DNA of 64,000 bases from JBBRMW01 sp965246845 (GTDB lineage Bacteria; Chloroflexota; Anaerolineae; Aggregatilineales; UBA2796): assembly GCA_965246845.1 (NCBI GenBank), contig CBDFFR010000012.1, positions 868,001-932,000 on the forward strand. Direction: 5' to 3'. Positions 15,758 through 25,276 of the stretch are shown piece by piece; the stretch's first letter is position 1; every line of letters starts with the position of its first letter. Position numbers and translations under genes: made by a program. The notes below the pieces were generated by a model that ran no database searches, was not told the DNA's origin, and saw only the letters and a list, made by a program, of their open reading frames with translations.

Positions 15758-18334
15758 ATGATTAGACCTATCGCAACAATTAACGTTGTCCCGAACCTGC
15801 CGCCCAGCCTCGAACGGTTGCGCGAACTTGCCTACAATCTGCGCTGGTCGTGGGATCATGAAACGATTGCGCTGTTTCGCCGCCTCGACCGTGACCTGTG
15901 GGAAGAGACAGGCCGCAATCCGGTCTGGATGCTCGGACGCCTCAGCCAGGAACAGTTGCAGACCGCCGCGACCGATGAAGCATTCATGGCGCACCTCGAC
16001 CGCGTGTGTACGGCCTTCGATAATTATATGGATGAGAATACGTCCACCTGGTATAGCACAACGCACGGACCGCGCCCGGAGAAGCCGAGCATCGCTTATT
16101 TCAGCACCGAATTCGGGCTGACGGAGTGCTTGCGTAATTATTCAGGCGGCCTCGGCGTGCTTTCCGGCGACCATATGAAGAGCGCTTCCGATCTTGGTTT
16201 GCCGCTGGTCGGCGTCGGTATCCTCTTTCAGGAAGGCTATTTTTCGCAATATTTGAACGCCGACGGCTACCAGCAGGAAGCCTACCCGATCAACGATTAT
16301 CCGAACCAGCCCGTGCGCAAGGTGCGCGACGCCGCCGGGACGCCAATGCTCGTCCGGTTGCCGTTTCCGGGGCGCACGCTCTCCGCGCAAATCTGGCACG
16401 TTCAGGTCGGGCGCGTAGCGCTCTATCTACTCGACACGAATATCCCCGAAAACACCTTGGTGGATGACCGCAACCTGACCGACCGACTGTACGGCGGCGA
16501 CCGTCGCCAGCGCATCCAGCAGGAAATGTTGCTCGGCATCGGCGGTATTCAGGCGCTGCATCTGCTCGGCATCGAGCCAGCGGTCTGCCATATGAACGAA
16601 GGCCACAGCGCGTTCCTCGCAGTGGAGCGCATCCGGCTGATGGTCGAAAAGAATCCTTCGCTGACCTTCGAGGAAGCGCGCGATATTTGCGCAACGGGCA
16701 ATCTGTTCACGACGCATACGCCCGTCCCGGCGGGTCTGGAACGCTTTGGGTTCGACCTTGTGGACGAACATTTCCCGTATCTTTGGCAGGCACTTCGCCT
16801 CAGCCGCGAGCAGTTCCTCGACCTCGGACGCGAGGACATGGGCGGCTATCAGCTCTTCTCGATGGCGGTTCTCGCGGTCAACCTCAGTACCGCCGCCAAT
16901 GGTGTCGCGCGGTTGCACGGCGTCGTCAGCCGCAATATGTGGCAGTGGATGTATCCGCGCCTGCCTAAAAAGGAAGTCCCGATCGGCCATGTCACGAACG
17001 GTATTCATGTGGAGACGTGGACCAGCCGCGAGATGGGGACACTTTATGACCGCTACCTCGATCCGTCGTGGCGCAGCGACCCGACCAGCACACGCACATG
17101 GGAAGACATCGACCGCGTTCCCGATGCCGAACTGTGGCGCACGCACGAGCGGCGGCGCGAGCGGCTCGTCGGATTCTGCCGCGAACGGCTCAAACACACA
17201 TTGGCGACGCGCGGCTTCCCGCAATCGGAAGTCGAACAGGCCGATGAAGCGCTCAACCCGGATGCGCTCACGATTGGCTTTGCGCGCCGCTTCGCGACTT
17301 ACAAACGCGCGACGCTGATCTTCACCGACCCGGTACGCCTCTCCAAAATCCTGAACGATCCACAGCGCCCGATGCAGATCATCTTTGCGGGCAAGGCGCA
17401 CCCGCACGATATGCCCGGTAAGGATTTTATTCGGCAAATCGTGAATCTCTCCCGCCAGCCGGAATTCCGCAGCCGCATCGTGTTCCTTGAAAATTATGAT
17501 ATGGCGATTGCCCGCGCGCTCGTGCAGGGCGTCGACGTGTGGTTGAATAACCCGCGTCGCCCGCTCGAAGCCAGCGGCACGAGCGGCATGAAGACGATCT
17601 ACAACGGCGGCCTGAACGCCAGCACGATTGATGGCTGGTGGGAAGAAGGCTACGACCCGTCAGTGGGTTGGGCAATCGGCAACGGCGAGGAATATCCGGC
17701 GGATCAGGAAGCGCTGCAAGACAAAATCGAGGCCGAAGCGCTCTACAACATGCTCGAAAAGGACATCGTGCCGCTCTTCTACGACCGCACCCGCGACAAC
17801 CTGCCGCGTGAGTGGATCGCGAAGGTGAAGCGCAGCATCAAAAAACTCGCGCCATTCTTTAATACGACGCGCATGGTGCAGGAATACGCCACGCACTACT
17901 ACCTGCCGATGGTCCAGCGCTACGATGCGCTCACCGAGCCGAGTCTGGAGCGCGGCATCGCCTATGCGGACTGGCGGCAAAAGCTGTATTCGGCGTGGCC
18001 GCGCGTGCGGATCAATCATGTCGAAGTGGCGGGCAACCAGCTCAAGGTCGGGACGCCGCAAACCGTCTCCGCGTCGGTGGACCTCGGCGACCTGACGCCG
18101 GATGATGTGATCGTGCAGCTTTATCATGGCACGCTCGACACCGCCGGGAACATCATGGATGGCGAAGCGCTGGATATGCGTGTCGTCGATGGGCGCGACG
18201 GTAGTGCGTACAAATTCGAGACGGAAATCACCTACGTAAGCACCGGGCAGCATGGCGTCAGCGTGCGCGTGCTGCCGCATCACCCGGACCTGCCGACGCC
18301 GTTCCTGCGCGGCGTAGTGCGCTGGGCGGATTAG
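15758..18334 (+). CDS. glgP: Alpha-glucan (glycogen/maltodextrin) phosphorylase, DUF3417 type
   Basis: An 858-residue enzyme of the long bacterial phosphorylase class that opens with a DUF3417 domain (residues about 12-120). It splits alpha-1,4-glucan with phosphate to glucose-1-phosphate. The pyridoxal-phosphate site is recognisable as GTSGMKTIYNGG, with the binding lysine, and upstream NEGHSAFL and the glucan-binding HVTNGIHVETW also match. ATG 15758 has AGAGGT 7 nt upstream; the frame extends to 15680 without support. A lone TGCTATGTT extended -10 at 15712-15720 may drive it. No other glycogen gene is close by. Confidence 0.93.
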   Translation: MIRPIATINVVPNLPPSLERLRELAYNLRWSWDHETIALFRRLDRDLWEETGRNPVWMLGRLSQEQLQTAATDEAFMAHLDRVCTAFDNYMDENTSTWYSTTHGPRPEKPSIAYFSTEFGLTECLRNYSGGLGVLSGDHMKSASDLGLPLVGVGILFQEGYFSQYLNADGYQQEAYPINDYPNQPVRKVRDAAGTPMLVRLPFPGRTLSAQIWHVQVGRVALYLLDTNIPENTLVDDRNLTDRLYGGDRRQRIQQEMLLGIGGIQALHLLGIEPAVCHMNEGHSAFLAVERIRLMVEKNPSLTFEEARDICATGNLFTTHTPVPAGLERFGFDLVDEHFPYLWQALRLSREQFLDLGREDMGGYQLFSMAVLAVNLSTAANGVARLHGVVSRNMWQWMYPRLPKKEVPIGHVTNGIHVETWTSREMGTLYDRYLDPSWRSDPTSTRTWEDIDRVPDAELWRTHERRRERLVGFCRERLKHTLATRGFPQSEVEQADEALNPDALTIGFARRFATYKRATLIFTDPVRLSKILNDPQRPMQIIFAGKAHPHDMPGKDFIRQIVNLSRQPEFRSRIVFLENYDMAIARALVQGVDVWLNNPRRPLEASGTSGMKTIYNGGLNASTIDGWWEEGYDPSVGWAIGNGEEYPADQEALQDKIEAEALYNMLEKDIVPLFYDRTRDNLPREWIAKVKRSIKKLAPFFNTTRMVQEYATHYYLPMVQRYDALTEPSLERGIAYADWRQKLYSAWPRVRINHVEVAGNQLKVGTPQTVSASVDLGDLTPDDVIVQLYHGTLDTAGNIMDGEALDMRVVDGRDGSAYKFETEITYVSTGQHGVSVRVLPHHPDLPTPFLRGVVRWAD

Positions 18335-18348
18335 TCAGTAGTAGAGAG

Positions 18349-18417
18349 GGGCTGGATAAATTCAGCCCTTACGCAGACAAGGCGCTCCTCTGTAGAGGTT
18401 GGATAAATCCGACTCGC
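18349..18417. repeat. Decayed inverted pair of BIME-like hairpins
   Basis: GGGCTG (18349-18354) pairs with CAGCCC (18363-18368) around GATAAATT, and a mirrored imperfect copy follows TGTAG at 18391-18413 (TTGG-ATAAAT-CCGA). The layout hairpin-TTAC...TGTAG-hairpin copies the unit at 11641-11705 with a different stem. It lies after glgP and right beside the IS200-like element. Confidence 0.45.
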
Positions 18418-18452
18418 TCAGGCAAAAAGATGTTGGCTGGATGTGAACTCAA

Positions 18453-19024
18453 GCACCACGCGCTAAAGCGGGTGGGTTGAAAAGCGACGGAAAGTTGCCT
18501 ATAGCCGGCTTAATCGCCTATACTGAAGTTTCCGCCCTCTTCCAGTGGGAAGTTTTCACCTTGCGACTCGATGTACTGCTTGATGATGTCGTCGGTGACG
18601 TTGCCAGAACTGGCGACAAAGTAGCCTCGCGCCCAGAGATGACGCCCCCAATAGGCTTTCTTGAGTTCAGTGTACTCATTCATCAACAAGCGACTCGTGC
18701 GTCCTTTCAAACGCTGAATCAGGTCACTCACCGACAGATTGGGTGGTGCTGACAACAATAGGTGAATGTGGTCTGCTGCAACATGCCCACTCAGGATGAA
18801 TACATCCAAGGGTGGCACACGTCTGGCGGATTAGCTCGCGTACCCGTTTACTTATCTCTCCGCGCAGGATTGGCTTGCGGTACTTTGTAATCCAAACCAG
18901 ATGGCATTTCAGATCATCGACTGCGTGTAACGTTTTGCGATAGCTCATAAGCGCATTGTACGCCTCATACCCTGTCTATTCAACTCGATGTTAAACTGCC
19001 TGCCTAAAGGCAGGGGTTTTTACC
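18453..19024 (-). mobile_element. IS200/IS605-type element, tnpA only, inactivated
   Basis: A single-gene element bounded by two hairpins with the same TAAA loop: CCACGCGC/GCGGGTGG at 18455-18474 (one mismatch) and CCTGCC/GGCAGG at 18999-19014, the latter followed by a T run. Subterminal hairpins are what IS200/IS605 transposases recognise in single-stranded DNA. No tnpB is present. Exact ends are approximate because the element makes no target duplication. Confidence 0.7.
18510..18948 (-). pseudogene. tnpA: IS200-family Y1 transposase TnpA, single-base frameshift
   Basis: Two overlapping frames together make one TnpA of normal size, about 145 residues. The first (start 18948) gives MSYRKTLHAVDDLKCHLVWITKYR up to ATLG and then loses homology; the second carries the rest, with the HUH metal motif HIHLLL and the catalytic tyrosine in KQYIESQ. 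Removing one base near 18804 (an extra A on the plus strand) joins them as TLGVFILSGHV, as expected for the family. So the gene is inactive by one insertion, or this is a sequencing error. Confidence 0.8.
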
Positions 19025-19443
19025 GAATTTACAGACAAGAGAAGGCTTGCACCCTTTTTCAGTTCGGAGTCGACGGGCATTGGCTACAAACTAGGTGTGC
19101 GATATGGGCACCAAAGGACGCGATTTATCACGTCTTTGTGAGCCAGGCTCTTCAACTCGCGTTCCCGCAGTTTGCCAAAATTGCTGATCGTCAGCCTGCT
19201 TCAATCCGCACCGCAGCATCACAAGGGATGACCGACTCTCCAAAAACAACAAAGGTAGTGAACGCCACGAAGTCGAGTTCGCCCCGTGCTAGAAGGTGAA
19301 TGAGAGTGCCTAGCCCGCCTCTCATTCACCTGAAAGCTCTGCTTGGAGGAACAGGACTTCCGTGATGCAGTTTACCACGATTTCAAATAGCCCTGTGTCC
19401 CTACAAGCAACACGTTCAAATCTTGTTGTATTTGGAGGGAAAA
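19022..19443. other. Intergenic stretch with a long perfect hairpin
   Basis: No convincing gene: a 103-codon frame at 18988-19299 starts inside the IS hairpin and has no recognisable motif. The notable structure is AGGTGAATGAGAG at 19294-19306, which pairs perfectly over 13 bp with 19319-19331 around a 12-nt loop. No T tract follows. It lies 110 bp before parA. Confidence 0.5.
19294..19331. repeat. 13-bp perfect inverted repeat upstream of parA
   Basis: The two 13-bp arms (19294-19306 and 19319-19331) are exact reverse complements. Possible roles are a terminator, a partition-operator-type site for the ParA/ParB system that follows, or an element boundary. The sequence alone cannot decide. 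Confidence 0.55.
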
Positions 19444-20268
19444 GTGACTCACGTATTCGTCATCACTAATCACAAAGGCGGGACCGCGAAATCGACCACC
19501 GCCACCAACGTCGCCTTCGGGCTGACGCGAGCGCTCCGGCAGGCGGGCGTCGAGCGGCATCAGGTACTGCTCATCGACACGGACAGCCAGAGCCACGCGA
19601 CCTTGCTGACCACCGGGCGCAAGGACTTCGGGCGCGACAATAGCCTGTACACCGTCGTCACGGCAGAGCGCAAGAATGCAGCCACAGCGCTCATGAACTG
19701 CATCGTGCCGAGCCACTGGGATGAGGCGCTGCATGTCTTACCTGCGTCGGCGCTGCTCGAAGCCGCCGAGCGCGAACTGATTGCAGTCACGGGCGCGCCG
19801 TACCGTCTCTCGGAACCGTTGAACGTAATAGCTCCGCAATATGGCGCAGTCGTGATTGACACGCGCCCCTCATTCTCACTGCTGACGGAGATGGCGCTCA
19901 TCGCTGCGACGGATGCCGTCGTTCCCGTCGAGCCGCGCTACCTGGAGACGATGGGGCTGCTCTCCGTCCTCAACAAGATCGAGGATGTGAAGGAAGGCTG
20001 GCAGCGTCCGGCACTTAACCTCTCGCACATCCTCGTCACCAAGTACGATGCGCGCGTGAAGGGTCACGCCAAAACGGTCGAGAAGATCAAGGCGCACCCG
20101 GTACTCGGAAGACTGGTCGCCGAGTACATCCCGACCAACGAAGCGGTGGCCTACTCGCATCACCATCATCAGAGCATCTTCGAGTACGACCCGCATTGCA
20201 CCGCCAGCCGAGCCTACGCACAGTTCGTCGCGCTGCTCGCCCGGTCCATCCTGAAAGGCGGTGCATGA
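19444..20268 (+). CDS. parA: ParA-type partition ATPase
   Basis: A 274-residue ParA/MinD-superfamily ATPase. The deviant Walker A reads KGGTAKST near residue 12-19, with alanine where many ParAs have glycine; the A' strand is VLLIDTDSQ and the Walker B region is VVIDTRPSFS. ParA moves plasmid or chromosome copies together with ParB on DNA. GTG 19444 has GGAGGG 5 nt upstream; a TTG at 19423 is an unlikely start. The stop overlaps the parB start as ATGA. With the PrimPol gene downstream it looks like a plasmid or integrated-element module. Confidence 0.88.
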   Translation: MTHVFVITNHKGGTAKSTTATNVAFGLTRALRQAGVERHQVLLIDTDSQSHATLLTTGRKDFGRDNSLYTVVTAERKNAATALMNCIVPSHWDEALHVLPASALLEAAERELIAVTGAPYRLSEPLNVIAPQYGAVVIDTRPSFSLLTEMALIAATDAVVPVEPRYLETMGLLSVLNKIEDVKEGWQRPALNLSHILVTKYDARVKGHAKTVEKIKAHPVLGRLVAEYIPTNEAVAYSHHHHQSIFEYDPHCTASRAYAQFVALLARSILKGGA

Positions 20269-21470
20269 TGGCCGCCAGACGAACGCTCCCAGAGTTGGAT
20301 AAGGAACTTGGCGCGCTCACCAATCACGTCGAGAAACACCCGGACCCGATTGCCTTCCCGCTCGCGTCGATGCGGGTGGACTTCCTGCCGATTACGTGCA
20401 TCCTGCCCGACCCAGTGCAGGCGCGGCGCGTGCTGCCAGAAGCCATTCACTTCGCCTTCTACGAGAACAGGTACACACCTGTGCAGGCGCTGCGCGAACT
20501 CATCCTCAGCGCGCAAGTCGCCGCGCGGCAGAATAGTCGTCCCTTCGGGAGTGTGATTGACCTGCTTGCCGACCAGAGTGCGGACGATACAGAAGAAGCG
20601 AACGCACCTAAGTACACGCCGGATGAGCTGCTCGTGCGCGATCTCGTGACGCTCGCGATGACCATCCGCAATGATGGACAGGTCAACCCACTGACGGTGG
20701 TAGACATCACACAGGGCGTCACCCGCCTGTTCCGCATCGAGACGGGTGAGCGTCGCTTCTGGGCAAGCTGGCTGCTCTTCGAGTTCCTGACAGGCTATAG
20801 TGGGAATCAGACCGTCCCCTGCATCATCGTCAAGAGCGACAAAGCCTCCGTGTTCCGTCAGGCGCGTGAGAACACCGCACGAGCAGGTCTCTCCGCGATT
20901 GCGATGGCACGGCAAGCGGCACTGCTGCTCATGACGGTACACGGCGTATCGAAACCGGATTATGCTGTGACGAACGACTTCTACCGTCAGGCGCTCGACT
21001 TGGATCTGCGCGACAAGCGCGAGTACACCGATGACATTCTAGCCGCGATGGGTGGCATTGGGCGAATGCACTTTAGCCACTACAAAGCGCTTCTACGCTT
21101 GTCAGACGAGGCTTTGGAGTTAGCAGATAGACACACTCTTGACGAATACCGACTTCGGTTCGTGTTGAATGTGCCACACGAGGATCAAGCAGAAATGGTC
21201 AAGCAGATCATCACTCTTAACCTCACTGGAAGGCAGATCAAAGCCATTTGTGAACAACAAGAGGTTGTAGAGCAGGTTGAAACAAGTGAGGACCTTCCCA
21301 AATCCGCAGTGCGTCTGGCGGGTGCGGCGAAATCCAGCATGGACCTTTCGGGTCAGGGGCTTGCCCACGCACTATTTCACCAAGAGAAGGACTGGCAGTT
21401 GGCGCGAGCGCGCCTGCAAATGCTGAAACGTGTCGTATTGGAAGCCGAAGCCTACATCGACCAACAGTGA
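20265..21470 (+). CDS. ParB/RepB-like partition protein
   Basis: A 401-residue protein translationally coupled to parA (start ATG 20265 inside the parA stop). It has the ParB N-terminal nuclease-fold signatures: IRNDGQVNPLTVV followed by the box II-type IETGERRFWAS near residue 165. The centre and C-terminus are helical and would hold the DNA-binding helix-turn-helix and dimer domain, but are diverged. In this family the protein binds centromere sites and loads ParA. The long insertion before the box (residues about 60-130) is unlike chromosomal Spo0J. Call depends on the GERR box and the neighbour. Confidence 0.75.
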   Translation: MMAARRTLPELDKELGALTNHVEKHPDPIAFPLASMRVDFLPITCILPDPVQARRVLPEAIHFAFYENRYTPVQALRELILSAQVAARQNSRPFGSVIDLLADQSADDTEEANAPKYTPDELLVRDLVTLAMTIRNDGQVNPLTVVDITQGVTRLFRIETGERRFWASWLLFEFLTGYSGNQTVPCIIVKSDKASVFRQARENTARAGLSAIAMARQAALLLMTVHGVSKPDYAVTNDFYRQALDLDLRDKREYTDDILAAMGGIGRMHFSHYKALLRLSDEALELADRHTLDEYRLRFVLNVPHEDQAEMVKQIITLNLTGRQIKAICEQQEVVEQVETSEDLPKSAVRLAGAAKSSMDLSGQGLAHALFHQEKDWQLARARLQMLKRVVLEAEAYIDQQ

Positions 21471-21549
21471 AATTGTAAACGCGCGTTTACATATTTTGAG
21501 GATTAAATGATGCCCACAAGCAGCCGCGACCCACCCTAGAAAAGAAAAT

Positions 21550-21573
21550 GCCCACCGTGTTAGACAGGTGGGC
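21550..21573. terminator. Hairpin after parB
   Basis: GCCCACC (21550-21556) pairs perfectly with GGTGGGC (21567-21573) around a 10-nt loop. On the minus strand it is followed by ATTTTCTTT, so it would work best as a terminator in that direction; on the plus strand it may attenuate read-through from parAB into the primase gene. Confidence 0.4.
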
Positions 21574-21706
21574 GCGAGAGACTCGATACGATTTGCACTG
21601 GTAACTCAAACTGTATCACATCCCGCGCTCCACCGCAACAGATTGAACCCACTTCGTCCTGCGGTTTCGGCAAGGTGCTGACCCCTTGCTGTATGGAGAC
21701 ATCCTC

Positions 21707-24352
21707 ATGATACAGGCTATTCCCGCGCAAGCACCCGGCAAGCGCTCTGACGCTTCACCCGTTATCAAGAACATCATGCACGCGCTATCCGTTCTGGCTG
21801 AACCCGGTCAGGTTGTGGAGCTGCGTGTCCTCGGTTTGAACGGTAGGCGCATCGACAGCGGCTACTTCACCGATTTCGAGAAGCTGGCACGCGCGGCTGC
21901 GTCGTACAACAGTCGCGCCGAAGGCATTTACGTCACACTCAATCCACTGCACCCAGCGCTGCTCGCGCGCAGCAGCAACCGCATTACGGAATACGCGAAG
22001 ACAACCAGCAGTGATAAAGATGTGGCAAAACGCCGCTGGCTGTTTGTGGACTTCGACCCGGTGCGTCCGGCGGGCATCTCCTCATCGGAGGAGGAACACG
22101 TAGCGGCTATTGCTCGTGCAAAGGTGTGTCAGGCATGGTTACAAACACAAGGCATCTTATCTGTGCTGGCCGACTCTGGCAACGGCGCACACTTGCTCAT
22201 CCTGATCGACCTGCCCAACACAGACGAAAGCACAGCCCTTCTCAAGAGTGTCCTTGCCGCATTGAGCGCAAAGTTCAGCGATGCTCAGGTTGAAGTAGAC
22301 ACCAGCACCAGCAACGCCAGCCGCATCATCAAGCTGTACGGCACACTCGCCTGCAAGGGCGACAATGTACCAGAGCGTCCGCACCGCCACGCGGCAATCC
22401 TCGATGTGCCGGAAGTCCTCGACGCCACGAACGCTGAAGGGCTACCGCAGATCGCCGCGTCAATTGCATTATCTTCTCAACCGCAAGCTGCACGCTCCGC
22501 TGCCGAAGAAACACATGCAGGGAATAAGCAAGCCGCCGCTGCACATGCACCTGCAAGTAACGGGAAAGTTGCCGGGGGATATGACGCGCACCATCCCGCG
22601 TCAGACCGCAAAGTGCTGGACGAGATCAAGAGTCGGCTGGATATGGTAGGCTATGCTGAAGGCAAACTCGGCGTGAGTGCTGTCGTACAAGGAGGAGAGT
22701 ATCGGCTACCGGGCAATCAGGGGTTCCTCATCAACCCCGCAGAAGGGGTGTGGTATCACCACGGCGGGCAGAACGGCGGTGACGCGCTCGATCTGGTCGG
22801 CTACCTGCTGCATGGCAGCGGTTGGAGCCGCAAGGACCCGGCGCTGTTCAGGATTGCGCTGCTGGAAGCCGCGCGCGTCACGGGTGTTTTGCTCCCTGAG
22901 CCTGCGCCACCTGCCCGAAACAAGAAGCAAAAGCAAAAGCGGGAGCAAGCAGAGGCAGCACCAACGCCGCCTGTCACATCTGCAACAGATAACGCCTCAA
23001 ACGCGGATGCACAGCAAAACGCCCCGGCATGGAAACCCGACCTGATGGATATTGCTCACGCTTGGAAGCGCATGTATGCTGACCAACTCGCCTGGGATGC
23101 GAATGTCCCCGGCTGGCGGCGCTGGACGGGCACACATTGGGAACTGATCCGCGATCCGGATGAACTCGACTTGCTGGCAGTGGATGTGCTGCGCTCCGTG
23201 CAGATACGCATTACTGACATCGGCAAGATCGACAGTGTGCTGCGGCTGGCACGAGCGCTCTGCAAACGGCAGTTCATCCCCTCGGAACGGCTGGTCAACT
23301 TCGCGAACGGCACGCTGGACCTGCGCACCATGACTGGACACACGCACACGCCCGCTGACAATCTCACGACCTGCCTGCCCTACAACTACGAGCCGACCGG
23401 GATTTACGGGGACATTCTGCACTTTCTGGGCAGCACCATCCCGGACAAGGAAGCGCAGCGTGCGTACATGACGCATGTGGGACTGGCGCTCACGGGCGAC
23501 ACTACGTTTCATAAGGCGCTCGTGCTGCTCGGACCGCCACGCTCCGGCAAGACGACGTTGCTCAAGCTGGCACAGCTCACCATCGGTACACGCCCCGGCC
23601 AGTTCGCCAGCACGCCGCTATTCTCCTCGGAGAGTCGCGGCGCGAACAGCCGCGCCACCTGGCTTGACCAATCTCCGCGCCTGACCTGCCTGGATGAGTT
23701 CCCCGAAGATGCTATCCGCGATGACGGCGAAGAACTGTTCAAGAGCATGACTGCACACGGTGGCGTCCCGATGTGGCTCAAGTATCGCGACGAGCGCTCA
23801 TTCAACGTGTGGACGCCCAAGCTGATGTTCGCGACCAACAACAAAATGCGCTACCGTGATCCATCCGGTGCGCTCACACGGCGGCTGCTCATCGTTCACT
23901 GCCCCAGTGGACTGCCTGACGAGAAGCTGGACAGTACATTGCTCGACAAGTTCAAGCCGGAACTCGGCGCGTTCGGTGCGGCCTGCATCCAGCTCGCGCT
24001 TGAAGCACAACTGAGCCGCGCCTATCCGCAGAGCGACGCGATGCGCGCCTTGCTTTCCGACATCGAGCAGAACGGTGATGCTGTGAAGCTGTGGTTGCTG
24101 GAGAACTGCATTTTCGAGGAGAACGCCTTCACGCCCACCCACATTCTCTACCAGAATTTCAAATGGTGGTGCGACGATAGTGGATTGCACCCGGTCTCTC
24201 GTCCGAAGCTGCGCGACATGATCTACACTTACAAACAGGGTGTGCGTCCCGTCAAGCGACGTGTGACGGACACCAACTCCGGTGAAGTCCGGCTGCTGTG
24301 GGGTCTGGTCGGTGTTCGGCTGCGCACGGCTGCCGATGACAGGGACGAATAA
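21707..24352 (+). CDS. PrimPol-helicase replication protein (AEP primase + D5/P4-type helicase)
   Basis: An 881-residue two-part replication protein. The N-terminal third is an archaeo-eukaryotic primase domain: metal-binding LFVDFDPVRP, the SGNGAHLL strand, and IKLYGTLACKGDN with the typical ERPHR. The C-terminal third is a phage P4/D5-type SF3 helicase with Walker A GPPRSGKT and Walker B-like LTCLDEFPED. The middle is a low-complexity Ala/Gln/Lys linker (about residues 265-300 and 400-440). Such proteins start replication of plasmids, phages and integrative elements. ATG 21707 follows GGAGAC. With parAB it marks an extrachromosomal-type replicon. Confidence 0.85.
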   Translation: MIQAIPAQAPGKRSDASPVIKNIMHALSVLAEPGQVVELRVLGLNGRRIDSGYFTDFEKLARAAASYNSRAEGIYVTLNPLHPALLARSSNRITEYAKTTSSDKDVAKRRWLFVDFDPVRPAGISSSEEEHVAAIARAKVCQAWLQTQGILSVLADSGNGAHLLILIDLPNTDESTALLKSVLAALSAKFSDAQVEVDTSTSNASRIIKLYGTLACKGDNVPERPHRHAAILDVPEVLDATNAEGLPQIAASIALSSQPQAARSAAEETHAGNKQAAAAHAPASNGKVAGGYDAHHPASDRKVLDEIKSRLDMVGYAEGKLGVSAVVQGGEYRLPGNQGFLINPAEGVWYHHGGQNGGDALDLVGYLLHGSGWSRKDPALFRIALLEAARVTGVLLPEPAPPARNKKQKQKREQAEAAPTPPVTSATDNASNADAQQNAPAWKPDLMDIAHAWKRMYADQLAWDANVPGWRRWTGTHWELIRDPDELDLLAVDVLRSVQIRITDIGKIDSVLRLARALCKRQFIPSERLVNFANGTLDLRTMTGHTHTPADNLTTCLPYNYEPTGIYGDILHFLGSTIPDKEAQRAYMTHVGLALTGDTTFHKALVLLGPPRSGKTTLLKLAQLTIGTRPGQFASTPLFSSESRGANSRATWLDQSPRLTCLDEFPEDAIRDDGEELFKSMTAHGGVPMWLKYRDERSFNVWTPKLMFATNNKMRYRDPSGALTRRLLIVHCPSGLPDEKLDSTLLDKFKPELGAFGAACIQLALEAQLSRAYPQSDAMRALLSDIEQNGDAVKLWLLENCIFEENAFTPTHILYQNFKWWCDDSGLHPVSRPKLRDMIYTYKQGVRPVKRRVTDTNSGEVRLLWGLVGVRLRTAADDRDE

Positions 24353-24391
24353 AGCCGTTGTAGAGCAAATAGGTCGATTGTCAGTGGAAGC

Positions 24392-25276
24392 TCACTGATG
24401 CAGTGCCTGCCACGCTACTTGTTGCAGAAAGACTGCATCGGTATCGCTTAAACTTACAAGTTCCACCTCAATTGCACTTGGCTTCAGTGGACCATCTCTG
24501 TTGTCGATAGGATGTCCATCGGCGTCAATTGGACTGCCCAGAATACGGCTCGTCAACCCTTCTGGGCTTTTCCCATAGAAGGATGCGTAAAATACACAGG
24601 CTGCAAGGTAACTGCCTGCGCTGCTGGGATGTGCATTGTCGATTTGGTTTAATTCCAAGTCGGGCCGTTGCTTGAAGGCGGTTGCCCACGCCACACCAAC
24701 GGGTGCAATCTCGGCGTTGAGTTCTTTTGTAATACTCGAATAGGCGTCGTTCAGTAGCACCTGATTTTGGGGTGAATCACGCCTCGCCCAAGTAAGAAAA
24801 AAGAAGGTTTTCGCACCTGCTTTTTTGATTTCTGCATCAAATAAGCGTGCGTACTGGTAAAAAGTTTCAGGTGCATTGATTTGAGGGATACCATTTAGCA
24901 GAGGTGCTGGACCGAGGGTACTTTGCTCTTGCAGAACCACATAGTCCCAGTGTCCTTGTTTGATGCGGTCAACTGCCTTTCTATTCTCCCAATGGCTTTT
25001 CAGGCTCGCCCCCCCAACTGTAAACATCTCTGATTCCAGTGGTTGTGCCTCGTGTGCTGACTCGGCAAGAGCGGCTATCAAGCGCGGCAAGTTGTTGAAG
25101 TACGTATAGCTATTGCCGATGAACAACACCCGTAAAGCCGTACTGGTGCGGTGAGTGTCAGCTAACGATGTTTTGGAGTTGTCAGCAGCGAAACTACTTT
25201 TAGAAACAGGTATGAACATCAGGCTGAGGCTCAAAATAGCTACCAACGTCAATAGAGTGTTTCGATGACTTCTCAT
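24392..25276 (-). CDS. Exported SGNH/GDSL hydrolase, DUF4886-like
   Basis: A 294-residue protein with a signal peptide from ATG 25276 (GGAGG 6 nt upstream; hydrophobic core, cleavage after SSFA). The mature part shows the SGNH blocks: block I FIGNSYT with the serine, block II VGGASL, a block III variant VLQEQS with Gln in place of Asn, and block V DNAHPSSAG with the Asp/His pair. These are esterases or acyl hydrolases acting on glycans or lipids outside the cell. It faces the surface-glycan cluster divergently, so deacetylation of a surface polymer is possible but unproven. Confidence 0.8.
   Translation of the reverse strand: MRSHRNTLLTLVAILSLSLMFIPVSKSSFAADNSKTSLADTHRTSTALRVLFIGNSYTYFNNLPRLIAALAESAHEAQPLESEMFTVGGASLKSHWENRKAVDRIKQGHWDYVVLQEQSTLGPAPLLNGIPQINAPETFYQYARLFDAEIKKAGAKTFFFLTWARRDSPQNQVLLNDAYSSITKELNAEIAPVGVAWATAFKQRPDLELNQIDNAHPSSAGSYLAACVFYASFYGKSPEGLTSRILGSPIDADGHPIDNRDGPLKPSAIEVELVSLSDTDAVFLQQVAWQALHQ

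Noticed and set aside
16427..17437. 336-codon minus-strand frame inside glgP
   Set aside because: Shadow of a well-conserved phosphorylase; no ribosome site or domain.
18988..19299. 103-codon plus-strand frame after the IS200 element
   Set aside because: Starts inside the IS end hairpin, has no ribosome site and no recognisable motif.
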